From: an uncultured Eubacteriales bacterium
GTDB taxonomy: Bacteria; Bacillota; Clostridia; Christensenellales; Borkfalkiaceae
Length of the DNA stretch: 64,000 nt
Direction: 5' to 3'
NCBI GenBank assembly: GCA_900542935.1
Contig: UQPN01000005.1
Location: 47,112-111,111, forward strand
In this document: piece by piece, positions 38,991 through 47,264 of the stretch
Position numbering within the stretch: the stretch's first letter is position 1
Layout: each line of letters starts with the position of its first letter
Position numbers and translations under genes: made by a program
The notes under the pieces: generated by a model
What the model saw: the letters and a program-made list of their open reading frames with translations, nothing else
The model's database searches: none
What the model was told of the DNA's origin: nothing

Positions 38991-39054
38991 ATTAAAATTT
39001 TCATCTTCTCTTTCGCTCAACCCATAACTCCACAACAAGGAATCCGTAAAAAAC

Positions 39055-39993
39055 ATGAAAAAATCTTCTATTCTCGGCGCCGCATTGCTGCTTACCGCCA
39101 CCATCGTGTGGGGCGTGGCGTTCGTCGCGCAATCCAGCGCGTCCGATAAAATCGGCTCGTTTACATTCAACGCCGCCCGCGCGTTCATTGCCGCCGTGCT
39201 TTTAAGTGCAATCGTCGCCGTCAAAGAACCCGTCGTAAAGCAACGCGCCCTGAAAGCCAACCAACCTTACGAAAAAGCCGCGCGCATGAAAAGGCTGAAA
39301 AAATCGTTGATAGCGGGCGCAATCGGCGGCGTGGCGTTGTTTGCCGCCGTCAATTTTCAGCAATTCGGCATCGAAAAATACCCGTCCGATACCTCGGCAT
39401 CGGGCAGAGCGGGCTTTTTAACGGCAACGTACGTCGTATTCGTGGCGGCGTATACGGCAATCCGGCACAAAAAAATTCACCCGTTCACCGCGCTTTCGTG
39501 CGTGGGTTGCGTAGGCGGCATGTACCTTCTTTGCATGCACGGCGGAGTGCAAAAAATCTATTTCGGCGACCTGCATGAAATTTTCGGCGCGCTGTGCTTC
39601 GCGGCGCAGATTTTAATCATCGATAAATTTTCGGATACCGACGGCGTGGCGTTTTCCTGCGCGCAGTTCTGGGTGGTGGCTATTTTGTCCGTAATCGGCG
39701 CGGCGATTTTCGAAGATGTGAACTTAACCGATTTAAAAGCCGCATGGCTGCCCGTCGTATATGCGGGCGTCATGTCCGGCTGCGTGGGTTACACGTTTCA
39801 GATTCTGGGGCAGAAATACGTAAAACCCGCCGTAGCGTCGGTGATTATGAGTCTTGAATCGGTTTTTGCGGCGCTTGCGGGGTGGATGATATTAAAGGAA
39901 ACGCTTTCCGCCGTAGAACTTTGCGGCTGCGCGCTGGTATTTATATCGGTGGTAATCTCTCAGCTTGCCCCCGCGGAAGAACCTAAAAATTAA
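39055..39993 (+). CDS. EamA family (DMT superfamily) transporter
   Basis: 312 residues with about ten hydrophobic segments in two EamA halves (about 8-150 and 165-305). The N terminus, LLTATIVWGVAFVAQSSASD, and the late PAVASVIMSLESVFAALAGW and ETLSAVELCGCALVF are characteristic. Drug/metabolite transporters of this type export small metabolites or amino acids; the substrate cannot be read from sequence. It stands alone between repeat-rich gaps, and no clear ribosome binding site lies closer than AACAAGGAATCC. Confidence 0.9.
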   Translation: MKKSSILGAALLLTATIVWGVAFVAQSSASDKIGSFTFNAARAFIAAVLLSAIVAVKEPVVKQRALKANQPYEKAARMKRLKKSLIAGAIGGVALFAAVNFQQFGIEKYPSDTSASGRAGFLTATYVVFVAAYTAIRHKKIHPFTALSCVGCVGGMYLLCMHGGVQKIYFGDLHEIFGALCFAAQILIIDKFSDTDGVAFSCAQFWVVAILSVIGAAIFEDVNLTDLKAAWLPVVYAGVMSGCVGYTFQILGQKYVKPAVASVIMSLESVFAALAGWMILKETLSAVELCGCALVFISVVISQLAPAEEPKN

Positions 39994-40007
39994 AGCCGCA
40001 TTTCTTG

Positions 40008-40230
40008 GCTTCCCCTTCGGGGAGGCTCTGCCCGTTAGGGCGGTGGTGAAGAAAAGCTTGCTTTTCTTTTTTGTTTGAAAATTTGCCTTTTAAGAAATTT
40101 TCAAACAAAGGGGCGCTATATTTATTGTCTTATTTACTTGGCTTTCCCCTTCGGGAAAAACCTTGCCGAGTTGCCGTCAAAGGCAATCTCGGCGAGTAGA
40201 GTGGCGAGGGATAACGAGCCGAGAGAGGAT
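40008..40230 (+). repeat. Two-hairpin copy L and a longer variant
   Basis: 40008-40050: GGCTTCCCC-TTC-GGGGAGGC, then CTGCCC-GTTA-GGGCGG. 40138-40230: CTTTCCCCTTCGGG, then a longer stem TGCCGAGTTGCC / GGCAATCTCGGCG and GAGAGAGGATA. These fill most of the 419-base gap between the convergent transporter and DUF1508 genes. Confidence 0.75.
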
Positions 40231-40241
40231 AAAAAAATAGA

Positions 40242-40271
40242 AAGCCCGCCGCGATATCTCGCGGCGGGCTT
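40242..40271. terminator. Strong palindromic hairpin in convergent gap
   Basis: AAGCCCGCCGCGA and TCGCGGCGGGCTT pair perfectly around TATC. A likely terminator for the minus-strand DUF1508 gene and for plus-strand read-through. Confidence 0.7.
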
Positions 40272-40412
40272 AATCAATGCTTTTTTATCGCCAAAATTGT
40301 AATTTAAATCATAATTATCGGTAGGGCGGGTATCATTGCTTGTTCCGTCGCCGCCGTAAACATAATTCAATCTGTATAAAATATCCTGCGCCAAAAGTTC
40401 GATTTTCCTAAA

Positions 40413-41591
40413 TTACTCCGTCAATTCCGCGTTGGAAGCAAAACGGCGCACCGATTCAATCGCCGAAACCACGCTGTCCACCTTGTCGTACGTTTCGCCC
40501 GTGCAGATCACCGATTTCTGCACGTTGTGCAGCTTGTAATAAAATCTGCCGAACTTGTCTTTATCGATATAGAAATTGCCCGCGGCGCAGTTTTTACACA
40601 CCGATTCAATGGCTTTTTCCGCGGTTTTGCGCGAAGCCACTTCTTCGGTGGAAAGCATAACCTGTCCGTTATTTGCGTACAATTTCGCCGAAAAACCGCC
40701 GTTTTCGCCCTGTTCTATGCGCCACTTGCCCTGATTCTTTTTCGCGGGCGGCGTAACTTCCGCCGGGGTGTAGGCAATAAACCGTTCGCCTTCCGAAACT
40801 TTAATCATCAGAGGGGAATCTTTCGCGATGCGCTTTACCGATTCCGCCGCTTTTTCGCAGGCGTCGCGCGTGGTGTAAATTTCGCCCACACACAAAAGGC
40901 GGTTGCCCGCGCTCTTCAGTTTAAAATAATAGTCGCCGCCTTTATCGCGGTAAATCACAAAATTGCCCGTTTCCACGCCGCGCTTTATCGTTTCCACGCC
41001 GCTGCGCGCGCCCTCCTCGGTGGAGTAAATTTCGCTGGTGAGCATCACTTCGCCGTTGGAAGCGTGCAGCACCGCGATGTACGCGTTTTCGCCTTTGATT
41101 ACGATGCGCCACTTGCCGAGCATGCGTTTGGGTTCGGCTTTCGTTCCTATTTTCGCTTCGGACTTTGCCTCTTGTTTCGCGGGGGCGGTTTTTGCCGGTT
41201 TTTTTGCTGTTTTTTGCGTGGTTTCGGGCGTTTTTTCTGCGATTTTCATGGCTTTTTCCTCGGTTTTTTCGGTATTTTCTTCGGCCTTTACCTCATTTTC
41301 GCTTGTTTTTGCCTCGATTTCGGACTGTTTTTCCGCATAAACAGGCTTGTTTTCTACATTTTTTTCCTGTTTTTCGGCACATTCAAGCGGCTTTTCCGCA
41401 TCTTTTCCGGATTCGATTTTAACGCCTTTATTAAGATTTTTCCTTTTCTTCGCTTGCGGAACGAAAATTGCCGCGAGGACGGCGGCAAGCAGTAAAACGG
41501 CTGCCGCAATCACAATGATTCCCGCGGCGGCAGCCGATACGCCGATTTTTTCGCCGAGAGATTGAAACACGCTGTTTAACATATTCGTCAT
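40413..41591 (-). CDS. Membrane-anchored protein with four DUF1508 (YegP-like) repeats
   Basis: 392 residues. One transmembrane segment at about 20-45, then a long Lys/Glu/Ala/Thr low-complexity stalk (about 55-155). The rest is two tandem pairs of YegP-like beta-beta-alpha repeats, starting at Gly159 and in the second pair with GKWRIEQGENGG. Each pair has one unit with the form SNGEVMLTSE or NNGQVMLSTE and one with VGEIYTT or TGETYDK, followed by an ESV helix. YegP/DUF1508 domains are common but their role is not established. The topology suggests that the repeats are held away from the membrane on the stalk, on the inside or outside; no signal peptidase site is visible. Confidence 0.8.
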   Translation of the reverse strand: MTNMLNSVFQSLGEKIGVSAAAAGIIVIAAAVLLLAAVLAAIFVPQAKKRKNLNKGVKIESGKDAEKPLECAEKQEKNVENKPVYAEKQSEIEAKTSENEVKAEENTEKTEEKAMKIAEKTPETTQKTAKKPAKTAPAKQEAKSEAKIGTKAEPKRMLGKWRIVIKGENAYIAVLHASNGEVMLTSEIYSTEEGARSGVETIKRGVETGNFVIYRDKGGDYYFKLKSAGNRLLCVGEIYTTRDACEKAAESVKRIAKDSPLMIKVSEGERFIAYTPAEVTPPAKKNQGKWRIEQGENGGFSAKLYANNGQVMLSTEEVASRKTAEKAIESVCKNCAAGNFYIDKDKFGRFYYKLHNVQKSVICTGETYDKVDSVVSAIESVRRFASNAELTE

Positions 41592-41718
41592 AATTTTACC
41601 GCCTTATTATTGTATTTAAATAAATTATAACACAAACACAAAAAATAAGCAAGGCAAAACAGCGGTATTTTGTTGAAATTCGGCGAAAAATCGGCAAAAA
41701 TTCAATAAAAACGCGTAA

Positions 41719-43785
41719 TTATTCCTGTTTTTCGGCAGCGCGCGCCGCGGCGATTTTTTCCGCGAGTTCGCGCGGCACTTCCTCGTAATCCAGAAATTCG
41801 GAAACGAATCTTCCGCAGCCGCGGGTGAGCGAACGCAGCCTTGTGGTGTAGTTTAAAAGTTCCGCCTGCGGCGCTTCGGCAAGCACCACGGTTTTATCGC
41901 CCTCCGAGGCGGTGCCCATGATTCTGCCGCGGCATTTGTTGATATCGCCCATCACGTCGCCGAGGAAATCGTTTTTCACGGAAATTTTCAGTTTGCAGTA
42001 CGGTTCCAGCAGAACGGGTTTCGCGTTTTTCAAGCCCTCGCGGAACGCGATCGCCGCCGCTGCTTTGAACGCCGCTTCGGAAGAATCCACCTCGTGGTAC
42101 GATCCGTCGTATAATACCGCTTTCACGCCCGTAACGGGGTAGCCCGCCAGCGGACCTTTACAAAGACATTCGCGCAAGCCTTTTTCCACGGCGGGGAAGT
42201 AGGATTTTGGCACGGCGCCGCCCACCACTTCTTCGGCAAATTCAAAATCGTTTTCGCAGGGGGAGAAGCGGATTTTCACGTGCCCGTACTGCCCGTGCCC
42301 GCCCGTCTGTTTTTTGTATTTTCCCTCGGCTTCCGCCGTGCCGCGGATGGTTTCGCGGTAGGGGATTTTCGGCTGCGTAAGCTTTACTTCCGCGCCGTAA
42401 CGCGATTTTACGCGCCTTGCAAGCAGTTCCACGTGCGTTTCGCCTTGCCCGCCGATGAGAATTTCGCCCGTTTCCGCGTTCTTTTCTACGGAGAAGGTGA
42501 GGTCTTCTTCCTTCATTTTATTGAGCGCGGCGAAAATTTTATCTTCCTCGCCCTTCTTTTCCGCGCCGATCGCCATAAAGAACGTGGGGCGGGGGAAGTG
42601 GATAGGCGGGAATTTCACTTTGGCGCCCGGCGCGCACAGCGTATCGCCCGTGCCCGTAACCGAAAGTTTGGTAACGGCGCAGACGTCGCCCGCAAGCGCT
42701 TCGGAAACGCTTTCCGCTTTTTTGCCGCGCAGCATGTAAATCTGCCCGACGCGTTCTTCTTCGTGGCGGTTCGGGTTATAAACGGTATCGCCGCTTTTTA
42801 ACACGCCGCGGAAGATTTTAAGGTACGTGGTTTTGCCGGAATACGGATCGACCGTGGTTTTGAACGCCTGCGCCGCGAACGGTTCGGTTTCTTTGGGCAG
42901 AACGGTTACGATTTTATCGGAAACGAGGTCTTCCGCAAGCGTGTTCACGCGTTCGTTTGCCTGCGGCATATACGTTACGATTTCGTTTAACAGGTTGATG
43001 ACGCCGCGGTTGAAAAGGGCGCTGCCCGCCATGACGGGAATGGTGTTTACCGAGGCGATGCCGAGGCGGATGCCGTGGATGATTTCTTCCTTGGTAAGTT
43101 CGCCCGAATCGAAATATTTATCGAGAAGGGTTTCGTCGTTTTCCGCCGCCGTTTCCATTAACGATTCGCGCATGGTTTGCATCTGCGCCGCAAGATTTTC
43201 GGGTACGGGAATTTCCTCCGTGCCGTTCTGGCGGAATAAAAACGCCTTTTCGCGGATGGCGTTTACGCAGCCCTGCATTTTTCCGTTTTCCATAATCGGC
43301 AGCTGAATGGGGGCAAGTTTGCCCGGATATTTTTCGCGCAGCGCCGCCACCGTGCCCGCGTAATCGGCGTTTTCTTTATCCATGCCGTTGATGAAGATGA
43401 TGAGAGGCTTTTTCATTTTCAGGCAGTAATCGATCACGCTTTCCGCGCCTACGGGCACGTTGCCGCCCGCGCCGACGACGAGCAGCGCGCCGCCCGCCGC
43501 CTGTAAGCCCTCGCTTCGTTCTCCTTCGAAATCGTAGAAACCGGGAAGATCGAGCAGATTGATTTTTACGCCTTTCCAGTTAAGGCAGGCGCAGGATAAG
43601 TACACGGAGGATTTCCGCGCTTTTTCCGCTTCGTCGAAGTCCGTTACCGTGGTGCCGTCGTCTGTTCTGCCCATGCGGTCGATTGCGCCCGCGCAGAACA
43701 GCATGGCTTCGCAAAGCGTTGTTTTGCCCTCGCCGGCGTGCCCGATTACCGCAATGTTTCTGATGTTTTCCCCGGATATACTCAT
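41719..43785 (-). CDS. Elongation-factor-G-like GTPase
   Basis: 688 residues with the full EF-G domain order. G1 is GHAGEGKT (15-22) and G4 is NGMDKEN. The G3 motif reads DLPGF (79-83) where canonical EF-G has DTPGH, so the catalytic His is Phe83 here. Domains II-V follow (FRGVLKSGDTVYNP, GGQGETHVELL, GGHGQYGHVKI, YFPAVEKGLRECL). This matches the EF-G-like paralogues (EF-G2 type) of clostridia and Thermus rather than translational FusA, ribosome-protection proteins or LepA. Ribosomal role uncertain. Ribosome binding site AAGGGG. The gene stands alone. Confidence 0.88.
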   Translation of the reverse strand: MSISGENIRNIAVIGHAGEGKTTLCEAMLFCAGAIDRMGRTDDGTTVTDFDEAEKARKSSVYLSCACLNWKGVKINLLDLPGFYDFEGERSEGLQAAGGALLVVGAGGNVPVGAESVIDYCLKMKKPLIIFINGMDKENADYAGTVAALREKYPGKLAPIQLPIMENGKMQGCVNAIREKAFLFRQNGTEEIPVPENLAAQMQTMRESLMETAAENDETLLDKYFDSGELTKEEIIHGIRLGIASVNTIPVMAGSALFNRGVINLLNEIVTYMPQANERVNTLAEDLVSDKIVTVLPKETEPFAAQAFKTTVDPYSGKTTYLKIFRGVLKSGDTVYNPNRHEEERVGQIYMLRGKKAESVSEALAGDVCAVTKLSVTGTGDTLCAPGAKVKFPPIHFPRPTFFMAIGAEKKGEEDKIFAALNKMKEEDLTFSVEKNAETGEILIGGQGETHVELLARRVKSRYGAEVKLTQPKIPYRETIRGTAEAEGKYKKQTGGHGQYGHVKIRFSPCENDFEFAEEVVGGAVPKSYFPAVEKGLRECLCKGPLAGYPVTGVKAVLYDGSYHEVDSSEAAFKAAAAIAFREGLKNAKPVLLEPYCKLKISVKNDFLGDVMGDINKCRGRIMGTASEGDKTVVLAEAPQAELLNYTTRLRSLTRGCGRFVSEFLDYEEVPRELAEKIAAARAAEKQE

Positions 43786-43952
43786 AGTTTTTTCCCCTTG
43801 AAATAGTTTTTTTGCGCGGCGGTTGTTTCGCCGCTTTTCTGTATTATACTATATTTTATTCGTAATTTCAAGGGGGTAAGCAAAAATTTTTTTCGATTTC
43901 ACAAAAAAAGTTATTTTGAAACGATTCAAAAGCGGGAAAGCGCGAAAAATTC

Positions 43953-43981
43953 TTTACACGCATGGCGAATTATGGTATAAT
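43953..43981 (+). promoter_or_regulatory. Promoter of the HTH-type protein gene
   Basis: TTTACA (43953), 17-base spacer, TATAAT (43976), 30 bases before the start at 44012. Divergent to the EF-G-like gene. Confidence 0.8.
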
Positions 43982-44011
43982 AATCACGGAAAAATAAAAC
44001 GGAGAGGAAAG

Positions 44012-44572
44012 ATGAAGAAGAAAGGAAACGATTCGCAGCGTGCGGCGGCGGGGAAAAGATTCGCGCCGCTTGAAAAAAGCGTTGAAGAAGAGATTGCGGC
44101 GTATATAGACGAATGTATGGCGGAGGGCGAATGGCTTTGCGCCGAGATATCTGAAGCGCCGGAACCCGTCGCGGCGCCGTTGCCGTTTGCGGCGTACGGG
44201 GCGGGGAATCTGGAGGACGAGCTGGACGATGTGGAAGAGAGCTTTGCGGAGGCGTTGTTCCGCCTGATAGACGAGCGGGGAATGAGCGACGCGGAGTGCT
44301 ATAAAAAAGCGCATATCGACAGAAAAACGTTTTCGAAAATACGCACGCTGAAAGATTACAAGCCGCGGAAAACCACCGCGGCGGCTTTTGCGATTGCTTT
44401 GAAGCTGCCGCTTGACGAAGCGAAAGATCTGATAGAAAAGGCGGGGTATTCTTTAACGCACAGCAGTAAATTCGATATTATTCTGGAATATTTCATAAAA
44501 AAAGGCAAGTACGATATTTTCGAGATTAACGAGGCGCTGTATGCGTTCGGCGAAAAAATTTTAGGTTCGTAA
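44012..44572 (+). CDS. Conserved clostridial HTH-like protein
   Basis: ATG 44012 with GGAGAGG upstream; 186 residues. The first third is acidic and variable. The last 115 residues (FAEALFRLIDERGMSDAECY, then HIDRKTFSKIR, then KTTAAAFAIALKLPLDEAKDLIEKAGYSL) form a conserved helical domain resembling a Cro/XRE-like helix-turn-helix. I know it as a C-terminal domain in many clostridial proteins, some with macro or kinase-like N termini. DNA binding is plausible but not shown. Single-gene unit with its own promoter and terminator. Confidence 0.75.
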   Translation: MKKKGNDSQRAAAGKRFAPLEKSVEEEIAAYIDECMAEGEWLCAEISEAPEPVAAPLPFAAYGAGNLEDELDDVEESFAEALFRLIDERGMSDAECYKKAHIDRKTFSKIRTLKDYKPRKTTAAAFAIALKLPLDEAKDLIEKAGYSLTHSSKFDIILEYFIKKGKYDIFEINEALYAFGEKILGS

Positions 44573-44597
44573 CAGCCGACGCGAATCGTATGTTTTT

Positions 44598-44626
44598 AAA
44601 ATGTCGCTTTCCGGGCGACATTTTTT
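44598..44626 (+). terminator. Terminator after the HTH protein gene
   Basis: AAAATGTCGC and GCGACATTTT pair around TTTCCGG, followed by TT. Confidence 0.85.
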
Positions 44627-44681
44627 CATGCGCCGCGCGGTATAATAGGGGCACAAAATTACATTTACGGAGGTATCGGAA

Positions 44682-45332
44682 ATGAGAACGATTACGGTGA
44701 AAGGCATAGGCGCGGTTTCGGTGAAGCCCGATCTGATTGTACTGAGGTTGAGTATGGAAACGGCAGAATACGAATACGACGCGGCGATGAAAGCGGCGGC
44801 GGAAAAAATCGATTTTCTGAACAAAGCGCTGGAAGCGGCGGGATTTGAAAAAAAATCGGCGAAAACAGCCGATTTCAGGGTGCGTGCGGATTATGACAGA
44901 CTGAACGACGGGAAAGGAAACTACACGAGCGTTTTCATGGGGTATAAGTGCCGGCACGAATTAAAAATCGAATTCGATTTCGATACGAAGCGGCTGGCAA
45001 AGGCGCTTTCCGAAATTTCGAAATGTATCGCAAAGCCCGAAATTTCGATTGATTTCACGGTAAAAGATTCTTCGGCGGTCAGCGGGGAACTGTTGAAAGC
45101 GGCGGTGAAAAACGCGCGGGAAAAAGCGGAAATTTTGTGCGCCGCTTCGGGCGCGAAACTTGGCGAGCTGCTTTCGATAGATTATAACTGGGGCGAGTTG
45201 CATTTGTATTCGGCAACGGATTACGACGTGGAAGGCAAGTGCATGATGTTGGGCGCGGCGGACGATATGGATATAGAACCGGAAGAGATTAAGGCGAGAG
45301 ATACGGCGACGTTTGCGTGGGAAATCGCATAA
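44682..45332 (+). CDS. SIMPL domain (DUF541) protein
   Basis: 216 residues beginning MRTITVKGIGAVSVKPDLIVL, the usual SIMPL opening after signal-peptide removal, but here there is no signal peptide, so it is cytoplasmic. The pattern of YEYDAAMKAAAEKI, FGY-like VFMGYKCRHELKIEF, and AREKAEILCAASGAKLGEL fits the family. SIMPL proteins (named from a mouse signalling partner; bacterial BP26/YggE type) form ring assemblies, and function in bacteria is unclear. TATAAT near 44641 and GGAGG before the start. Confidence 0.88.
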   Translation: MRTITVKGIGAVSVKPDLIVLRLSMETAEYEYDAAMKAAAEKIDFLNKALEAAGFEKKSAKTADFRVRADYDRLNDGKGNYTSVFMGYKCRHELKIEFDFDTKRLAKALSEISKCIAKPEISIDFTVKDSSAVSGELLKAAVKNAREKAEILCAASGAKLGELLSIDYNWGELHLYSATDYDVEGKCMMLGAADDMDIEPEEIKARDTATFAWEIA

Positions 45333-45420
45333 GGTTTTTTGTCTGCGCGGCGCGGCATTCGGGGCGGGCACGGGCGGCATGCGGCGGCGCGGCATTTGGG
45401 GCGGCAGGCAGCCGGCGGGG

Positions 45421-46092
45421 TTAATATTTTCCGTGGTCGCGTTTGAAAAAGCCGCGCTGGCGCCATTCTATCAGGTGAAATTCGCCGTTCTTTTCCATAT
45501 CGTAAAACGATACGGGCATGGGCGAGGCGAACGCGGTTTCTCCGTCGGCGCCCGCGGCGAACGCGTACCCGTACGAGCACAGGCAGACGGGCGTTCCGTA
45601 GGTGAACGCCGCCGCGCGGAGCACCACGTTTTCGGCGCCGTCCGCGCGGCGGGAAAACGGACACAGCACGAAATCGCTGCCGCACGCCGCAAGCGTTCGC
45701 AGCACTTCGGGAAAATATGCGTCCTCGGCGACGGCGACGCCGATTCTGCCCGCGCCCGTTTCGTACACTTTTAAAAACGCGCCGCAGTTGCGCGTTCCGT
45801 CGATGGAGGAAAGCGCGTCCGATACGCCTAAAATTCTGCCGTTTTCCGCCACTACCGCCGACGAACGCACAATGCCGCGCGTGGAGGTGTTGTACCCGCA
45901 TACCACCGTGCAGCCGCAGGCTTTGGATAGCAGAGCGACGTCCTCGAAATACGCCGTTTCGCCTTTCAGTTCCCGTTCGTAACTCACGGTTACGTCGTCG
46001 AAGAGGGGGAAGAAAATCAGATCGGCGTCCTCGCCGCCCGTGCGCTCCCAAAATTCGGACAGCCGTTCTTTGGTTACAAAGCATATCTTCAA
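45421..46092 (-). CDS. Nitrilase-fold protein lacking the catalytic triad
   Basis: 223 residues with the fold of the carbon-nitrogen hydrolase superfamily: DLIFFPLFDD, KACGCTVVCGYNTS, SSAVVAENGRILG, and GRIGVAVAEDAYFPEVLRTLAACG followed by VVLRAAAFTYGTPV. In active members the Cys lies in an ICYDxxFPE motif; here that position is Ala122 (VAEDAYFPE). The Glu of the FPE motif is Leu30, and no Lys fits the second position. It thus appears to be a pseudo-enzyme, perhaps a binding or regulatory protein. It is convergent with the SIMPL gene; the 88-base gap holds two copies of a GGCGCGGCATT text. Confidence 0.8.
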   Translation of the reverse strand: MKICFVTKERLSEFWERTGGEDADLIFFPLFDDVTVSYERELKGETAYFEDVALLSKACGCTVVCGYNTSTRGIVRSSAVVAENGRILGVSDALSSIDGTRNCGAFLKVYETGAGRIGVAVAEDAYFPEVLRTLAACGSDFVLCPFSRRADGAENVVLRAAAFTYGTPVCLCSYGYAFAAGADGETAFASPMPVSFYDMEKNGEFHLIEWRQRGFFKRDHGKY

Positions 46093-46147
46093 ATCAGCCG
46101 CGCGCCCCCTTTTTTTCGTTCTTCTTCATTATACGGCGGGGCGAAAA

Positions 46148-46178
46148 AAAAGGTGCGGCTTTCGGGCGCGCACCTTTT
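46148..46178. terminator. Terminator downstream of the membrane protein gene
   Basis: AAAAGGTGCG and CGCACCTTTT form a stem flanked by A and T runs. It ends the minus-strand transcript from 46781 and lies 56 bases upstream of the nitrilase-like start. Confidence 0.75.
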
Positions 46179-46211
46179 GCGATTTTAACAAATGAAGGGG
46201 GTAACGGCGGA

Positions 46212-46781
46212 TTATCCGCGGTTTTCTTCGCTTTTGTTTTCTTCGGTTCCGGGCGTTTGTCCGGGCGCTTTTTCGTTGGGAACAAGCGCGGTGAGATCGG
46301 CGCCGTAATCGGCGGGTAACGATAAAAGCAGGTAGGCGATGCCCGCCGAAATGCCGCCCGCGGTATCGAAATTAACGTCGGTGTGCATGGCTGCGGAAAC
46401 GACGGCGACGACGATGGACGCGGCGATCGGCAGCAGAATATGCAGCAAGCCCAGCTTGCGCAGTTCTTTCACGAGCGGTTTCGTAAAGGGCGTGCCCGCG
46501 GCGAGTTCCGCCTCGTAAAAGCGCAGGTTGAAATACGCGAGCGCTATGCCGGAAGCGCAGCCGATTGCCGCGCAGACGCAGTAACAAACGTATTCGCGCG
46601 TAACGAACGTTGTGCCTTCTTTGGCGAGCCATTCCCGCACGGTTACGTTACTGCCGAAAATGCCGCAGAAAATCGCGCCGAGCACGCAGAAAATCGTGCC
46701 GACTATGGTGAGAATGTAGCCGATTTTAGCGAGAATACGCAGCACATTCGCCGCTTTTTGTACGCGTTGTAAACTTTTCAT
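46212..46781 (-). CDS. Small integral membrane protein, unknown function
   Basis: 189 residues with about four transmembrane segments: about 18-42, 63-85, 110-130 and 140-155. The N terminus is amphipathic and basic (MKSLQRVQKAANVLRILAK), as in DUF2975-like membrane proteins, but the match is not firm. The C-terminal 35 residues are hydrophilic, rich in Glu, Pro and Asn. It starts 31 bases after the smpB stop, so it may be transcribed with rnr-smpB. Confidence 0.7.
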   Translation of the reverse strand: MKSLQRVQKAANVLRILAKIGYILTIVGTIFCVLGAIFCGIFGSNVTVREWLAKEGTTFVTREYVCYCVCAAIGCASGIALAYFNLRFYEAELAAGTPFTKPLVKELRKLGLLHILLPIAASIVVAVVSAAMHTDVNFDTAGGISAGIAYLLLSLPADYGADLTALVPNEKAPGQTPGTEENKSEENRG

Positions 46782-46811
46782 TTTAAATTTGCTCCTTTTT
46801 TGTATATATTT

Positions 46812-47264
46812 TTACACAAACGCCTGTTTGGCGGCGCGGTCGGTTTCGCGTTTTACGTCGCGTTCGGCAAGCGATTTCTTTTTATCGTACGTGTGTTTGC
46901 CTTTGCAGAGCGCCACCTCCATTTTTACCAGCGAATCTTTGAAGTACATTTTCAGCGGCACCAGCGTGTACCCCTGACGGTTGATTTTTCCCGCGATTTT
47001 CGCAAGCTCGCTTTTGTGGAGCAGCAAAGTGCGGTCGCGCCGCGTGTTTTTTGTGGAAAACGCGTCGGATTTATCGTACAGGGCGACGTGCATGTTTTTT
47101 ACCACCGCCTTGCTGCCGTTGATCTGGCAGAAGCTGTCGTTCATGTTCACGGCGCCCGCGCGCACCGATTTGATTTCGTTGCCTTCGAGCACGATGCCCG
47201 CTTCGTATTTATCTTCGATGAAATATTCGAAACCTGCCGTTTTATTCACTGCGATGATTTTCAT
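46812..47264 (-). CDS. smpB: SsrA-binding protein
   Basis: 150 residues: an OB-like barrel (MKIIAVNKTAGFEYF, YEAGIVLEGNEIKSVRAG, VNMNDSFCQI) and a basic C-terminal tail that enters the decoding centre (KKSLAERDVKRETDRA). With tmRNA it rescues ribosomes stalled on broken mRNA. The ATG overlaps the rnr stop by four bases. The tmRNA gene often found beside smpB is not visible here. Confidence 0.97.
   Translation of the reverse strand: MKIIAVNKTAGFEYFIEDKYEAGIVLEGNEIKSVRAGAVNMNDSFCQINGSKAVVKNMHVALYDKSDAFSTKNTRRDRTLLLHKSELAKIAGKINRQGYTLVPLKMYFKDSLVKMEVALCKGKHTYDKKKSLAERDVKRETDRAAKQAFV

Noticed and set aside
40134..40394. Minus-strand frame of 86 codons after the DUF1508 gene
   Set aside because: TTG start without ribosome binding site; it runs through the terminator hairpin and repeat copies.
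45333..45420. Possible RNA gene in the GC-rich convergent gap
   Set aside because: Only two imperfect GGCGCGGCATT copies; no tRNA-like or terminator structure.
46782..47260. tmRNA (ssrA) beside smpB
   Set aside because: I looked on both sides of smpB; the next genes are too close and no tRNA-like ends were seen.
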